From assembly GCF_900215245.1 (NCBI RefSeq), contig NZ_LT907842.1, forward strand, positions 3,224,001-3,288,000: a stretch of 64,000 nt of DNA. The letters run 5' to 3'. Both the position numbers and the translations under genes were made by a program. The stretch is from Pseudomonas fluorescens (GTDB lineage: Bacteria > Pseudomonadota > Gammaproteobacteria > Pseudomonadales > Pseudomonadaceae). Shown here piece by piece: positions 54,393-63,911 of this stretch; the first letter of the stretch is position 1, and each line of letters begins with the position of its first letter. The notes under the pieces are model-generated. The model was not told the origin of the DNA. It searched no databases and saw only the letters and a list, made by a program, of their open reading frames with translations.

Positions 54393-54638
54393 TTGCGTAT
54401 AACTCAATGTGCCGTCCAGCTGATGTTGCTGGCGGCTTTGGGGCTGGCAGGCACCTCGGCGCTGGCGGAGACCGGCACGCCACAGTGGAAAGACACCGGC
54501 CCGGTTACCAAGAAAAAGCAGAAGGAGGTCAATTCCGGCAGTTGGCAGCCCCGGGCTCAACCCGCGCCCAAGGAAGACCAAGAGAACCCCTACAACGAAG
54601 GCGAGGACAGCGAAACCTACGATGACGGCGATACCTGA
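54393..54638 (+). CDS. Small secreted acidic protein
   Basis: TTG at 54393 is taken as start because AGGAGA is correctly placed. The 81-residue product has a signal peptide ending ALA (LAALGLAGTSALAETG) and a mature part that starts basic (KKKQKEVNSG) and ends strongly acidic (EGEDSETYDDGDT). No known family. The gene after it encodes a similar kind of protein. Confidence 0.55.
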   Translation: MRITQCAVQLMLLAALGLAGTSALAETGTPQWKDTGPVTKKKQKEVNSGSWQPRAQPAPKEDQENPYNEGEDSETYDDGDT

Positions 54639-54735
54639 AGCCTGATTGGCGTAAAACCGAGAACGAAACTAGCTTAAATCCCAGTGCCGGCCGCATGCTG
54701 GTGCACGTGATTCACTGACTGGACGGAAATCGACC

Positions 54736-54993
54736 ATGACTATCTTTCAACGTTTGGTGCTGTTGCTAAAAGTACTGGTGATGCTATCGCTGGGTGCTTC
54801 CTCTGCATGGGCCAGTACGGCCGTGCGCAGCCAGGCGCCTGGCTATGTGGCGGCAAAGACGCCGCAGGTGGGTGGTTTGCAGTTGGCCAAGAGCGAGGCC
54901 GAGCCTGGTGATGAGGACCAAGGCGGATCCAAGGATGATGATGATCAGCAAGCGCCAGATGACGATGACACCGAAGGCGATAGCGATACCTGA
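54736..54993 (+). CDS. Small secreted acidic protein
   Basis: An 85-residue protein with a signal peptide (LVMLSLGASSAWA) and an acidic, disordered-looking tail (KDDDDQQAPDDDDTEGDSDT). The same design as the protein encoded at 54393, including the terminal DT, suggests related exported polyanionic proteins. They might bind metal or cationic peptides, which is only inference. A terminator follows at 55065. Confidence 0.6.
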   Translation: MTIFQRLVLLLKVLVMLSLGASSAWASTAVRSQAPGYVAAKTPQVGGLQLAKSEAEPGDEDQGGSKDDDDQQAPDDDDTEGDSDT

Positions 54994-55000
54994 GTCGAAC

Positions 55001-55049
55001 AAAAAAAAGCCCCACCTGCCGGACTGATGCGCAATCCGACGGGTGGGGC
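55001..55049 (-). terminator. Intrinsic terminator of the dpp operon
   Basis: On the minus strand GCCCCACC pairs with GGTGGGGC across a 25-base centre and is followed by eight T residues. It lies 55 bases past the dppF stop. Confidence 0.8.
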
Positions 55050-55064
55050 GGTAGAACTCCTGTA

Positions 55065-55097
55065 ATGCCCTGGGCTTAATCACCCAGGGCATTTTTG
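55065..55097 (+). terminator. Intrinsic terminator after the small secreted-protein gene
   Basis: ATGCCCTGGG pairs perfectly with CCCAGGGCAT around CTTAATCA and is followed by TTTT on the plus strand. Confidence 0.8.
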
Positions 55098-55103
55098 TTG
55101 CAC

Positions 55104-56075
55104 TCAGGCCACAAACTGCTCCGCGTAGTGGCATGCCACCTGGCGGTTATCCAGGGCGCGCAGCTGCGGTTCCTCGCTGCTGCACCGCGCGGTCGCATAC
55201 GGGCAGCGCTTATGGAAAGCGCAACCTGGCGGCGGGTTCAGCGGGTTGGGCAGTTCGCCGACGATCTTGATCTTCGGCTTGCTCGGGTCCGGGTGGATGG
55301 TCGGGGTGGCCGACAGCAGCGCCTGGGTGTACGGGTGCAGCGGGCGGGCGTAGATGTCTTCCTTGGGGCCGACTTCTACCGGGCGGCCGAGGTACATCAC
55401 CATCACGTCGTCGGCGACGTGTTGCACCACCGCCAGGTTGTGGGAGATGAACACGTAGGCGGTGTTGAATTCCTGCTGCAAGTCCATGAACAGGTTGAGT
55501 ACCTGGGCCTGGATCGACACGTCGAGTGCCGACGTCGGCTCATCCGCCACCAGCACTTTAGGTTGCAGCATCATGGCGCGGGCCAATGCGATCCGCTGGC
55601 GCTGGCCACCGGAGAACATGTGCGGGTAGCGTTGATAATGCTCAGGGCGCAGGCCCACTTGCTTCATCATCGCCTGCACTTTCTCGCGGCGCTCGGCGGC
55701 CGACAGGTGGGTGTTGATCAACAGCGGCTCGCCGAGTTGATCACCCACTTTCTGGCGCGGGTTCAACGAGGCATACGGGCTCTGGAACACCATCTGCACG
55801 TCTTTGCGCAATTGCTTGCGCTGGGCCTTGTCGGCGCCGGCCACTTCCTGGCCGGCGATCTTCAAGGAGCCCGATGACGGCTCTTCAATCAGTGTCAGCG
55901 CACGGGCCAGGGTGGATTTGCCGCAACCCGACTCGCCTACTACGGCGAGGGTCTTGCCAGCTTCCAGCTCGAACGACACACCATTAAGCGCACGCACCAG
56001 GGCATGGCCCTTGAACAGGCCACGGGACACTTCGTAGTGGCGGGTGAGGTCGCGGGCGGTAAGAACGACGGCCAT
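55104..56075 (-). CDS. dppF: Dipeptide ABC transporter ATPase DppF
   Basis: A 323-residue ATPase with Walker A GESGCGKSTLARAL (near residue 47), signature FSGGQRQRIALARAM, Walker B VLVADEPTSALDVSIQAQ, and the C-terminal oligopeptide/dipeptide extension with CPYATARCSS (the four Cys that hold an iron-sulphur cluster in recent structural studies). Overlaps dppD by one base in TAATG. It pairs with DppD. Confidence 0.94.
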   Translation of the reverse strand: MAVVLTARDLTRHYEVSRGLFKGHALVRALNGVSFELEAGKTLAVVGESGCGKSTLARALTLIEEPSSGSLKIAGQEVAGADKAQRKQLRKDVQMVFQSPYASLNPRQKVGDQLGEPLLINTHLSAAERREKVQAMMKQVGLRPEHYQRYPHMFSGGQRQRIALARAMMLQPKVLVADEPTSALDVSIQAQVLNLFMDLQQEFNTAYVFISHNLAVVQHVADDVMVMYLGRPVEVGPKEDIYARPLHPYTQALLSATPTIHPDPSKPKIKIVGELPNPLNPPPGCAFHKRCPYATARCSSEEPQLRALDNRQVACHYAEQFVA

Positions 56076-57043
56076 TACGCCACCTCCTGGTTCAAGGGGT
56101 AGAAGCAGCGCGCAAGGCTGTTGCTTTTCGGGTCAAGGCCGGGCCGCTGGGCACGGCAGGCTTCCTGCACATACGGGCAGCGCGGCGACAGCAGGCAACC
56201 CTGCGGGCGGTCATAGCGGCCGGGCACGATACCCGGCAACGTGGCCAGGCGCGTGGCGCCAAGGCTGTGCTCGGGGATCGCCTTGAGCAGCGCTTCGCTG
56301 TACGGATGCGCCGGAATGTCGAACAGTTGCGGTACTTGGCCGACTTCCACGGCCTGGCCGGCGTACATCACGCACACGCGCTGGGCGGTTTCAGCCACGA
56401 CCGCAAGGTCGTGAGTGATCAGCACCAGGCCCATGTTCTGCTCTTTCTGCAGGGCCAGCAGCAATTCCATGATCTGCGCCTGGATGGTCACGTCCAACGC
56501 GGTGGTCGGTTCGTCAGCAATCAGCAGTTTCGGCTCGCCGGCAATTGCCATGGCGATTGCGACACGCTGGCTCATACCGCCGGACAGTTGGTGCGGGTAG
56601 GCGTCCATACGGCTGGCAGCGCCGGGGATCTCGACCTTTTCCAACAGTTCGATGGCACGCTTGCGCGCTTGCTTGCCGGACATTTTCAGGTGCAGGCGCA
56701 GCACTTCTTCAATCTGGAAACCCACGGTGTAGCTGGGGTTCAGCGCGGTCATCGGGTCCTGGAACACCATCGCCAGGTCTTTGCCGACGATCTGCCGACG
56801 CTGGCGGTTGCTCAGCTTGAGCATGTCCTTGCCGTCGAAGTTCAGCGCGTCAGCAGTGACGATACCGGGGTGCTCGATCAGGCCCATCAGCGCCATCATG
56901 GTCACGGATTTACCCGAACCCGACTCGCCAACGATTGCCAGCACTTCGCCTTTGTCGACGGAAATGTCGAGGCCATCGACCACCGGCACGGCGGTCTTGT
57001 CGCCGAAGCGGACGTTGAGATTCTTGATTTCTAACAGTGACAT
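56075..57043 (-). CDS. dppD: Dipeptide ABC transporter ATPase DppD
   Basis: Start at 57043 ([13 protein letters not shown]) gives 322 residues. Walker [15 protein letters not shown], signature [16 protein letters not shown], Walker [19 protein letters not shown], and the Cys-containing C-terminal extension ([16 protein letters not shown]). Heterodimer with DppF. Confidence 0.94.
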   Translation of the reverse strand: MSLLEIKNLNVRFGDKTAVPVVDGLDISVDKGEVLAIVGESGSGKSVTMMALMGLIEHPGIVTADALNFDGKDMLKLSNRQRRQIVGKDLAMVFQDPMTALNPSYTVGFQIEEVLRLHLKMSGKQARKRAIELLEKVEIPGAASRMDAYPHQLSGGMSQRVAIAMAIAGEPKLLIADEPTTALDVTIQAQIMELLLALQKEQNMGLVLITHDLAVVAETAQRVCVMYAGQAVEVGQVPQLFDIPAHPYSEALLKAIPEHSLGATRLATLPGIVPGRYDRPQGCLLSPRCPYVQEACRAQRPGLDPKSNSLARCFYPLNQEVA

Positions 57044-57053
57044 GGGAATCTCC

Positions 57054-57971
57054 TCAGGCGGCGTTCTTGAGTTTCGGGTCCAGCGCATCGCGCAGGCCGT
57101 CACCCATCAAGTTGATTGCCAGCACGCTGAGCAAAATGGTCAGACCCGGCAGGCTCACCACCCACCAGGCGCGTTCGATGTAGTCACGGGCCGAAGCCAG
57201 CATGGTGCCCCACTCAGGGGTTGGCGGTTGTACGCCAAGGCCGAGGAAGCCCAGGGCCGCGGCATCGAGAATCGCCGAAGAGAAGCTCAAGGTCGCCTGA
57301 ACGATCAGCGGCGCCATGCAGTTAGGCAGCACGGTGATGAACATCAGGCGTGGCAGGCCGGCGCCGGCGAGGCGGGCGGCCGTCACGTAGTCGCGGTTCA
57401 GTTCGCCCATCACCGCAGCGCGGGTCAGACGGACATAGGACGGCAAGGACACGATGGCAATCGCAATCACGGTGTTGATCAGGCCAGGGCCGAGGATCGC
57501 GACAATGGCAACGGCCAGCAGCAGCGATGGCAGGGCCAGCATGATGTCCATCAAACGCATGATGGTTGGGCCAAGCAGGCGCGGGAAGAACCCGGCGAAC
57601 AGACCCAGCAGGATGCCCGGGATCAGCGACATCACCACCGACGACAAGCCGATCAGCAAGGACAGGCGTGAGCCCTGGATCAGACGCGAGAGCAGGTCAC
57701 GGCCCAGTTCGTCGGTACCCAGCAGGAATTGCATCTGCCCGCCTTCCAGCCACGCCGGCGGGGTGAGCAGGAAGTCGCGGTATTGCTCGCTCGGGTTATG
57801 CGGCGCAACCCAAGGGGCGAAGAGCGCGCAGAACACGATCAGTAACATGAACAGCAGGCCGGCAACCGCGCCTTTGTTTTTGGAGAAGGCTTGCCAGAAT
57901 TCTTTGTACGGGGACGGATACAGCAGGCTTTGATCGACTGCTGACACTTGAGTAGGTGTGGTCATGGTCAT
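57054..57971 (-). CDS. dppC: Dipeptide ABC transporter permease DppC
   Basis: A 305-residue integral membrane protein with six segments, the EAA loop [19 protein letters not shown] and the N-terminal amphipathic stretch typical of the DppC/OppC family. It lies 4 bases after the dppB stop and 10 before dppD. Confidence 0.93.
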   Translation of the reverse strand: MTMTTPTQVSAVDQSLLYPSPYKEFWQAFSKNKGAVAGLLFMLLIVFCALFAPWVAPHNPSEQYRDFLLTPPAWLEGGQMQFLLGTDELGRDLLSRLIQGSRLSLLIGLSSVVMSLIPGILLGLFAGFFPRLLGPTIMRLMDIMLALPSLLLAVAIVAILGPGLINTVIAIAIVSLPSYVRLTRAAVMGELNRDYVTAARLAGAGLPRLMFITVLPNCMAPLIVQATLSFSSAILDAAALGFLGLGVQPPTPEWGTMLASARDYIERAWWVVSLPGLTILLSVLAINLMGDGLRDALDPKLKNAA

Positions 57972-57975
57972 GATC

Positions 57976-58986
57976 TCAGCGCTGGTGACGGATGCGTGGG
58001 TTGGCGAAGCCGTAGAGGATATCCACCACGAAGTTCACCAGGATCACCAGGCAGGCGATCAGCAGGATGCCGTTTTGCACCACCGGGTAGTCCCGCGCGC
58101 CAATGGCTTCGATCAGCCATTTGCCGATGCCAGGCCACGAGAAGATGGTTTCGGTCAGGACCGCACCGGCCAGCAGCGTGCCGACTTGCAGGCCGACCAC
58201 GGTGAGGACCGGGATCAGCGCGTTACGCAGGCCGTGTACGAATACCACGCGCGCCGGCGACAGGCCTTTGGCCTTGGCGGTACGGATGTAGTCTTCACGC
58301 AAGACTTCGAGCATCGACGAACGGGTCATCCGCGCAATCACCGCCAGCGGGATGGTACCGAGCACGATGGCCGGCAGGATCAGGTGGTGCAGGGCGTCAA
58401 AGAATGCGTCCGGCTCGTCAGCCAGCAGGGTGTCGATCAGCATGAAGCCGGTGCGCGGCTCGATGTCGTAAAGCAGGTCGATACGTCCGGAAACCGGGGT
58501 CCAGCCCAGGCTTACCGAGAAGAACATGATCAGGATCAGGCCCCACCAGAAGATCGGCATCGAATATCCCGCAAGGGAGATGCCCATCACCCCATGGTCG
58601 AACAGGGATCCTCGTTTCAAGGCCGCGATTACCCCGGCCAACAGGCCCAGGATACCGGCGAACAACAGGGCGGCCATGGACAGTTCCAGGGTCGCCGGGA
58701 AGAGGGCGGTGAATTCGGTCCACACGCTGGTGCGCGTGCGCAGCGATTCGCCAAGGTCGCCGTGGGCGAGCTTGCCAACATAATCCAGGTATTGCGCGTA
58801 CAAAGGCTTGTTAAGGCCAAGGCGTTCCATTGCCTGTGCGTGCATCTCGGGGTCGACTCGTCGTTCGCCCATCATGACTTCGACGGGGTCGCCGGGGATC
58901 ATGCGAATCAACGCAAACGTCAGCAACGTGATGCCGAAAAACGTGGGGATCAATAACCCCAATCGGCGGGCAATAAAACTAAACAT
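57976..58986 (-). CDS. dppB: Dipeptide ABC transporter permease DppB
   Basis: Start at 58986 (MFSFIARRLGLLIPT) is the usual family start and gives 336 residues. The protein has six membrane segments, PTFFGITLLTFALIRMIPGDP at the beginning and the EAA loop REDYIRTAKAKGLSPARVVF. Forms the channel with DppC. Confidence 0.93.
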   Translation of the reverse strand: MFSFIARRLGLLIPTFFGITLLTFALIRMIPGDPVEVMMGERRVDPEMHAQAMERLGLNKPLYAQYLDYVGKLAHGDLGESLRTRTSVWTEFTALFPATLELSMAALLFAGILGLLAGVIAALKRGSLFDHGVMGISLAGYSMPIFWWGLILIMFFSVSLGWTPVSGRIDLLYDIEPRTGFMLIDTLLADEPDAFFDALHHLILPAIVLGTIPLAVIARMTRSSMLEVLREDYIRTAKAKGLSPARVVFVHGLRNALIPVLTVVGLQVGTLLAGAVLTETIFSWPGIGKWLIEAIGARDYPVVQNGILLIACLVILVNFVVDILYGFANPRIRHQR

Positions 58987-59021
58987 CTTGTTGTGTACCT
59001 CAATCAGCCGGTTAGGCAGGT

Positions 59022-59049
59022 TCGGCACCGTCAATGGCGACGGTGCCGA
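59022..59049. terminator. Hairpin between the binding-protein gene and dppB
   Basis: TCGGCACCGTC and GACGGTGCCGA pair perfectly (11 bp, AATGGC loop) 13 bases after the binding-protein stop. No T-run; it probably stabilises the upstream mRNA or partly terminates it, giving more binding protein than permease. Confidence 0.55.
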
Positions 59050-59062
59050 GCGTCTTCTCTTA

Positions 59063-60661
59063 TTACTTCACCTGGGTGGTGGCGAAGTTATTTGTCGTCA
59101 GAGGGCTTTGGGTAAAACCTTCGACGTTTTTACGCATGGCGGTGAACATTTTCGGGTAAGCCATGGGAATCCACGGTTGGTCCTTGGCGAAAACGTCCAG
59201 GGCTTGTTCATAGAGTGCAGCGCGCTGTGTGGGTTCAGCGTCAGCGCGGGCCTTGTCGATCAAGTCTTGAAACTCTTTGTTACACCAGCGGGCGTAGTTT
59301 TCGCCGTTTTTGGCTGCATCGCAACTCAGGTTAGGCGTGAGGAAGTTATCCGGATCGCCGTTATCCCCTGCCCAGCCAGCCGAAACCATATCGTGCTCGC
59401 CCGCTTTGGCGCGTTTGAGCATTTCGCCCCATTCCATCACCTTGATGTTCACTTTCAGACCGATTTGCGCCAAGTCCGCCTGCATGCGCTGGGCGCCGAG
59501 CATCGGGTTAGGGTTGGTCGGGCCGCCACCGTTACGGGTGAACAGGGTGATCTCGGTGCCTTCCGGTACGCCGGCTTCCTTGAGCAAGGCGCGGGCTTTA
59601 TCCAGGTCCCGTGGCGGGTTTTTCAGTTTGTCGTTGAAACCCAGCAGGGTGGGCGGGTACGGGCCGGTGGCATCCACAGCGTTGCCTTTGCCGTACAGGG
59701 ATTCGTTATAGCCTTTTTTGTCGAAGGCGATGTTGATCGCGTGACGCACCCGTGCGTCGCTCATGTACTTGTGCGTGGTGTTCAACGCGGTGTAGCTGGT
59801 GGTCATCGCCGCCAGCTCTGCCACTTTCAGGTTCGGGTCGGCTTTCATGCTCGGCACGTCATCCGGTTTCGGATACAGCGCGATCTGGCATTCGTTGGCC
59901 TTGAGTTTCTGCAGGCGCACATTGTTGTCGGTGGTGATCGCCAGGATCAGCGGGTCAGCCGGCGGCTTGCCACGGAAGTAGTCCGGGTTGGCCTTGAAGC
60001 GCACTTGGGCGTCTTTGGCGTAGCGGGTAAAGATGAACGGCCCGGTGCCGATCGGCTTGGCGTTCAGGTCATCGGTCTTGCCGGACTTGAGCAACTGGTC
60101 GGCGTATTCGGCGGAGTGAATCGAGGAAAACGCCATGGCCAGGTCGGCCAGGAATGGGGCTTCAGGGCGGGTCAGGGTAAATACGACGGTGTGGTCGTCG
60201 GTCTTCGTTACGCTCTTGAGCAGTTCCTTGAAGCCCATGCTTTCAAAGTACGGGTAGCCCACGTTGGACTTGTTGTGCCAAGGGTGGTTCGGGTCCAGCT
60301 GGCGCTGGAAGCTCCAAAGCACGTCGTCGGCATTCATGTTGCGCGTGGGTTTGAAGTAGTCGGTGGTGTGGAACTTGATGTCGTCACGCAGGTGGAACGT
60401 GTAGGTCAGGCCATCGGCGCTGATTTCCGGCAAGGCCTTGGCCAGCGCGGGGACTACTTCGGTGGTGCCGGGCTTGAAGTCCACCAGGCGGTTGAACATG
60501 GTTTCGGCAGCGGCGTCAGCCGTCACGGCGGTGGTGTACAGGACCGGGTCAAAACCTTCCGGGCTGGCTTCGGTGCAGACCACCAGCGGTTTGGCTGAAA
60601 CGCCGATCGCAACGCTCAACAGCGCAGCGGCAATGGCAGCTTGTAGCGGGAGCATTTTCAT
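59063..60661 (-). CDS. dppA: Periplasmic dipeptide-binding protein (DppA4-like)
   Basis: A 532-residue family-5 extracellular solute-binding protein with signal peptide (SVAIGVSAKP). Motifs include KPLVVCTEASPEGFDPVLYT, GLTYTFHLRDDIKFH and GTGPFIFTRY, the family-5 ligand-domain signatures, and WAGDNGDPDNFLTPNLSC near the end. Corresponds by order to PA4502. Delivers dipeptides to DppBCDF. Confidence 0.93.
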   Translation of the reverse strand: MKMLPLQAAIAAALLSVAIGVSAKPLVVCTEASPEGFDPVLYTTAVTADAAAETMFNRLVDFKPGTTEVVPALAKALPEISADGLTYTFHLRDDIKFHTTDYFKPTRNMNADDVLWSFQRQLDPNHPWHNKSNVGYPYFESMGFKELLKSVTKTDDHTVVFTLTRPEAPFLADLAMAFSSIHSAEYADQLLKSGKTDDLNAKPIGTGPFIFTRYAKDAQVRFKANPDYFRGKPPADPLILAITTDNNVRLQKLKANECQIALYPKPDDVPSMKADPNLKVAELAAMTTSYTALNTTHKYMSDARVRHAINIAFDKKGYNESLYGKGNAVDATGPYPPTLLGFNDKLKNPPRDLDKARALLKEAGVPEGTEITLFTRNGGGPTNPNPMLGAQRMQADLAQIGLKVNIKVMEWGEMLKRAKAGEHDMVSAGWAGDNGDPDNFLTPNLSCDAAKNGENYARWCNKEFQDLIDKARADAEPTQRAALYEQALDVFAKDQPWIPMAYPKMFTAMRKNVEGFTQSPLTTNNFATTQVK

Positions 60662-60696
60662 TCAGAGCCCTCTGCAATCGATTAAACCAGACAAGC

Positions 60697-60731
60697 GTAG
60701 ACGGCGGGCTCGTCATGAGCCCGCCGTCTAC
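60697..60731. terminator. Strong hairpin between the porin and binding-protein genes
   Basis: GTAGACGGCGGGCTC and GAGCCCGCCGTCTAC form a perfect 15-bp stem with a GTCAT loop, 10 bases after the porin stop. No T-run on either side within 10 bases. Confidence 0.6.
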
Positions 60732-60741
60732 CTGGCGCTAA

Positions 60742-62136
60742 TTAAAGAATGTTGAACGGGATGGTGGTGACCAGGCGGAACTCACGGAGGTTGCCGTCAG
60801 CCTGGTTGGCGCTGGCGCGGTGAGTCACGTAGGTACCACGAATGGTGGTGGCCTTGAGTGGGCCGCTCTGCAGGGCGTAGGAAGTACCGATGCCGTATTC
60901 CTGGTGTTTCTCGCCGTCCTGGGACTGGATGCCGTCGTAACCACGGCCGGCGATGCCACCGTTGCCGGTGTAGTGAGTGCCGTCGATGCCCCAGCCGCGA
61001 GCCGAGTAGATATTGAACTTCAGGCCTGGCACGCCGTATTCGGCCATGTTCAGACCGTAGGCAACCTGGAAGGATTTCTCGTTCGGGCCGTTAAAGTCGG
61101 ACGTCAGGGAGTTGGCCAGGTAGATGCCGTTGGTTTCGTGCAGGTAGTCGAAGTACTCGTTACCGTTCACTTCCTGGTACGAGAAGGTCAGGCTGTGGGC
61201 TTGGTGAGTCAGGCCCAGCGACAGCGAGTAGGTATCGTTGTCGATCTTGCCCATCAGCTTTTTGCCGGTATCGACGGTTTTGTAGTAGTTCAGGCCGGTG
61301 GTCAGAGCCAGGGTCTGTGCATCACCCAGTTCGTGGGTGGCGCCGAAGTAGTACTGGTTCCAGAAGTCTTCGACGTTGGCGGCGAACAGGCTGGTTTTCA
61401 GGCTTTTGAATGGCTGGTAGTTAACGCCCAAGGTGTTGACCTTGTCGGTTTCCTGGCCATTGCCGTATTCGGTGCGGAATTTCGACAGGCTCTGTTCGGT
61501 ACGTGGCGAAACGCGGTCAAACACGCCGCCCTGGAACGACAGGTTGCTGAATTCTTCGCTGTTGAAGCTCACACCTTCAAAGCTCGAAGGCAGGGCACGG
61601 TTGCCGATGGTGTCGACGATACCGCTGCTGAAGTTCTGGCGACCGGCGGTCAAGGTGGTGTTCGAGACACGGAACTTGACGTTGGCCAGGCCCAGTTTGC
61701 TCCATTGGTCGACGGCGTCACCGTTGGAGTCGGCCAGGGTACGGTTGGAACCACCCTTGATGTCGCGCTTGCTACGGTCCAGAACCAGAGCGTTGTAGAC
61801 CGCCACTTCGGTGCTCACGCCAACGGTGCCTTGGGTGAAGCCCGAGGTGGCGTTGAGGATGGTGCCTTGTACCCAGTTGGTACGGTACGCGTCAGTGCGG
61901 GTTTCGCCGTGCTTCTGGTAGCTGAATTTGCTGCCGCGGAAGCGTTGTTCGTTGGCGAACCAGTTACGGGTGGTACCGCCCAGGCTGAATCCATCGACAA
62001 AGCCTTTGGCCTCGCTTTGGGCACTGGTGCCGGCCAATGTGGTTGGAACGAAGTCCTGGCTCTGGGTTTCAGCGAAGGCGGTTGCCGTGATGCTGCTGAT
62101 GGCCAGGGCCAGAAGCGCTTTGCTGCTCAGTTTCAT
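60742..62136 (-). CDS. opdP: OprD-family outer-membrane porin OpdP
   Basis: A 464-residue porin with a signal peptide (SSITATAFA). OprD-family features are FVDGFSLGGTTRNWFANEQ, the 18-strand barrel pattern, and a C-terminal residue pattern FRLVTTIPFNIL. By order it matches PA4501, a porin for glycine-glutamate and other dipeptides. It lies between two dipeptide-binding-protein genes, so it supplies the periplasm for Dpp. Confidence 0.9.
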   Translation of the reverse strand: MKLSSKALLALAISSITATAFAETQSQDFVPTTLAGTSAQSEAKGFVDGFSLGGTTRNWFANEQRFRGSKFSYQKHGETRTDAYRTNWVQGTILNATSGFTQGTVGVSTEVAVYNALVLDRSKRDIKGGSNRTLADSNGDAVDQWSKLGLANVKFRVSNTTLTAGRQNFSSGIVDTIGNRALPSSFEGVSFNSEEFSNLSFQGGVFDRVSPRTEQSLSKFRTEYGNGQETDKVNTLGVNYQPFKSLKTSLFAANVEDFWNQYYFGATHELGDAQTLALTTGLNYYKTVDTGKKLMGKIDNDTYSLSLGLTHQAHSLTFSYQEVNGNEYFDYLHETNGIYLANSLTSDFNGPNEKSFQVAYGLNMAEYGVPGLKFNIYSARGWGIDGTHYTGNGGIAGRGYDGIQSQDGEKHQEYGIGTSYALQSGPLKATTIRGTYVTHRASANQADGNLREFRLVTTIPFNIL

Positions 62137-62306
62137 GGGTGAAGCTCCTTTGGTTCTCTTTTTAATGCCGGTCTTTTTAGGTGAACCGGCTATTGGGTGT
62201 GTAACTCGTTCAAGCTATTGCAAACGTTTGCCGTAGGAAAATTCCCAACAAAAGGCTGCACGTTTGCCGGAGAGCCAATTTGGCCCCCCGCCATCCGGTT
62301 ATTTTC

Positions 62307-63911
62307 TTATGGGTTAATGCTGACGCCCGAGAACACGTTGCGGCCGAAGGGGCTGACTTTGAACCCTTCGACTTTGGCGCTTAACGGCTGGTTGACCGTC
62401 GAGTGGGCGACTGGCGTGATCGGCACCTGCTGCTTGAGCAGTTGCTGCGCCTGTTTGTACAGAACAGTCCTTTGTTCGCGGTCGGTCACGACCTTGGCTT
62501 GCTTGATCAGCTTGTCGTACGCCGGGTCACACCACATGGAGTAGTTGTTCCCGCCGATGGCGTCGCAGCTATACAGAGTGCCCAGCCAGTTGTCCGGGTC
62601 ACCGTTGTCACCGGTCCAGCCGATCAGGCTGATATCGTGCTCACCGTTCTTGGTGCGCTTGATGTACTCGCCCCACTCGTAGCTGACGATCTTGACCTTG
62701 AGGCCGATCTTGGCCCAGTCGCTTTGCAGCATCTCGGCCATCAGCTTGGCGTTGGGGTTGTACGGCCGTTGCACCGGCATCGCCCACAGGGTGATCTCGG
62801 TCCCTTCCTTGACGCCGGCAGCCTTGAGCAGCGCTTTGGCTTTTTCCGGGTTGTAGGCGGCGTCCTTGATGGTCTCGTCGTAGGACCACTGCGTCGGTGG
62901 CATGGCGTTGACGGCCAGTTGCCCGGCGCCCTGGTACACCGCATTGAGGATGCTTTGCTTGTTCACCGCCATGTCCAGCGCTTGACGCACTTCGAGCTGG
63001 TCGAAGGGTTTGTGGCGCACGTTGTAGGCGATATAGCCAAGGTTGAAACCCGGCTTGGTCAGCAGTTGCAGGTTCGGGTCAGCCTTGAGGGCGTCGACGT
63101 CGGCCGGGCGCGGATGCAGGGTCACCTGGCACTCGCCGGCCTTGAGCTTCTGCACCCGCACCGACGCGTCGGTGTTGATGGCGAAGATCAGTTGATCCAG
63201 TTTGACCCGGCTCGGGTCCCAGTACTGTTTGTTACCCACATAACGGATCTGCGAGTCTTTTTGATAGCGCTGGAACACGTACGGGCCCGTGCCGATGGGC
63301 TTCTGGTTGATATCGCTGGGTTTGCCGTCTTTCAGTAACTGTTCGGCGTACTCGGCCGACAGAATCGAGGCAAAGCTCATGGCGATGTTTTGTACGAACG
63401 CGGCGTCGACCGTGTTCAACGTCATCACCACGGTGTGCGGGTCGGTTTTCTCGACCTTGGCAATGTTCTTGTTCAGGCTCATCCCGTTGAAGTACGGAAA
63501 CTCGGTAGGGTAGGCCTTGCGAAACGGGTGGTCGGGGTCAAGCATGCGGTTGAAGGTGAACAGCACGTCGTCGGCATTGAAGTCCCGCGTCGGCTTGAAT
63601 TCCTTGTTGCTGTGGAATTTCACCCCTTCACGCAGGTGAAAGGTATAGGTCAGGCCGTCTTCGGAAATATCCCACTTGGTTGCCAGCCCAGGCACCACAT
63701 TGGTCGCGCCTTTTTCGAACTCAACCAGGCGGTTGTACAGCGGCTCGGCCGCATCGTTGTCCGTGGCGGTGGTGTACTGCGCGGTGTCAAACCCGGCCGG
63801 GCTGCCTTCTGAGCAGAACACCAGGCTCTTCTTGTCGGCGGCTTGGCCCATCGTGGCCACAGCCAGCAGGCTGGTGCCAAAAATTGCGGATAGAACAGTG
63901 GTATGGCGCAT
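62307..63911 (-). CDS. dppA: Periplasmic dipeptide-binding protein (DppA3-like)
   Basis: A 534-residue binding protein, paralogue of the one at 59063. Signal peptide ends QAADK; motifs are KSLVFCSEGSPAGFDTAQYT, GLTYTFHLREGVKFHSN and GTGPYVFQRYQKDSQIRY, ending in GWTGDNGDPDNWLGTLYSC. Matches PA4500 by order and is the first gene of the dpp-opdP operon. Having two binding proteins broadens the range of peptides. Confidence 0.92.
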   Translation of the reverse strand: MRHTTVLSAIFGTSLLAVATMGQAADKKSLVFCSEGSPAGFDTAQYTTATDNDAAEPLYNRLVEFEKGATNVVPGLATKWDISEDGLTYTFHLREGVKFHSNKEFKPTRDFNADDVLFTFNRMLDPDHPFRKAYPTEFPYFNGMSLNKNIAKVEKTDPHTVVMTLNTVDAAFVQNIAMSFASILSAEYAEQLLKDGKPSDINQKPIGTGPYVFQRYQKDSQIRYVGNKQYWDPSRVKLDQLIFAINTDASVRVQKLKAGECQVTLHPRPADVDALKADPNLQLLTKPGFNLGYIAYNVRHKPFDQLEVRQALDMAVNKQSILNAVYQGAGQLAVNAMPPTQWSYDETIKDAAYNPEKAKALLKAAGVKEGTEITLWAMPVQRPYNPNAKLMAEMLQSDWAKIGLKVKIVSYEWGEYIKRTKNGEHDISLIGWTGDNGDPDNWLGTLYSCDAIGGNNYSMWCDPAYDKLIKQAKVVTDREQRTVLYKQAQQLLKQQVPITPVAHSTVNQPLSAKVEGFKVSPFGRNVFSGVSINP

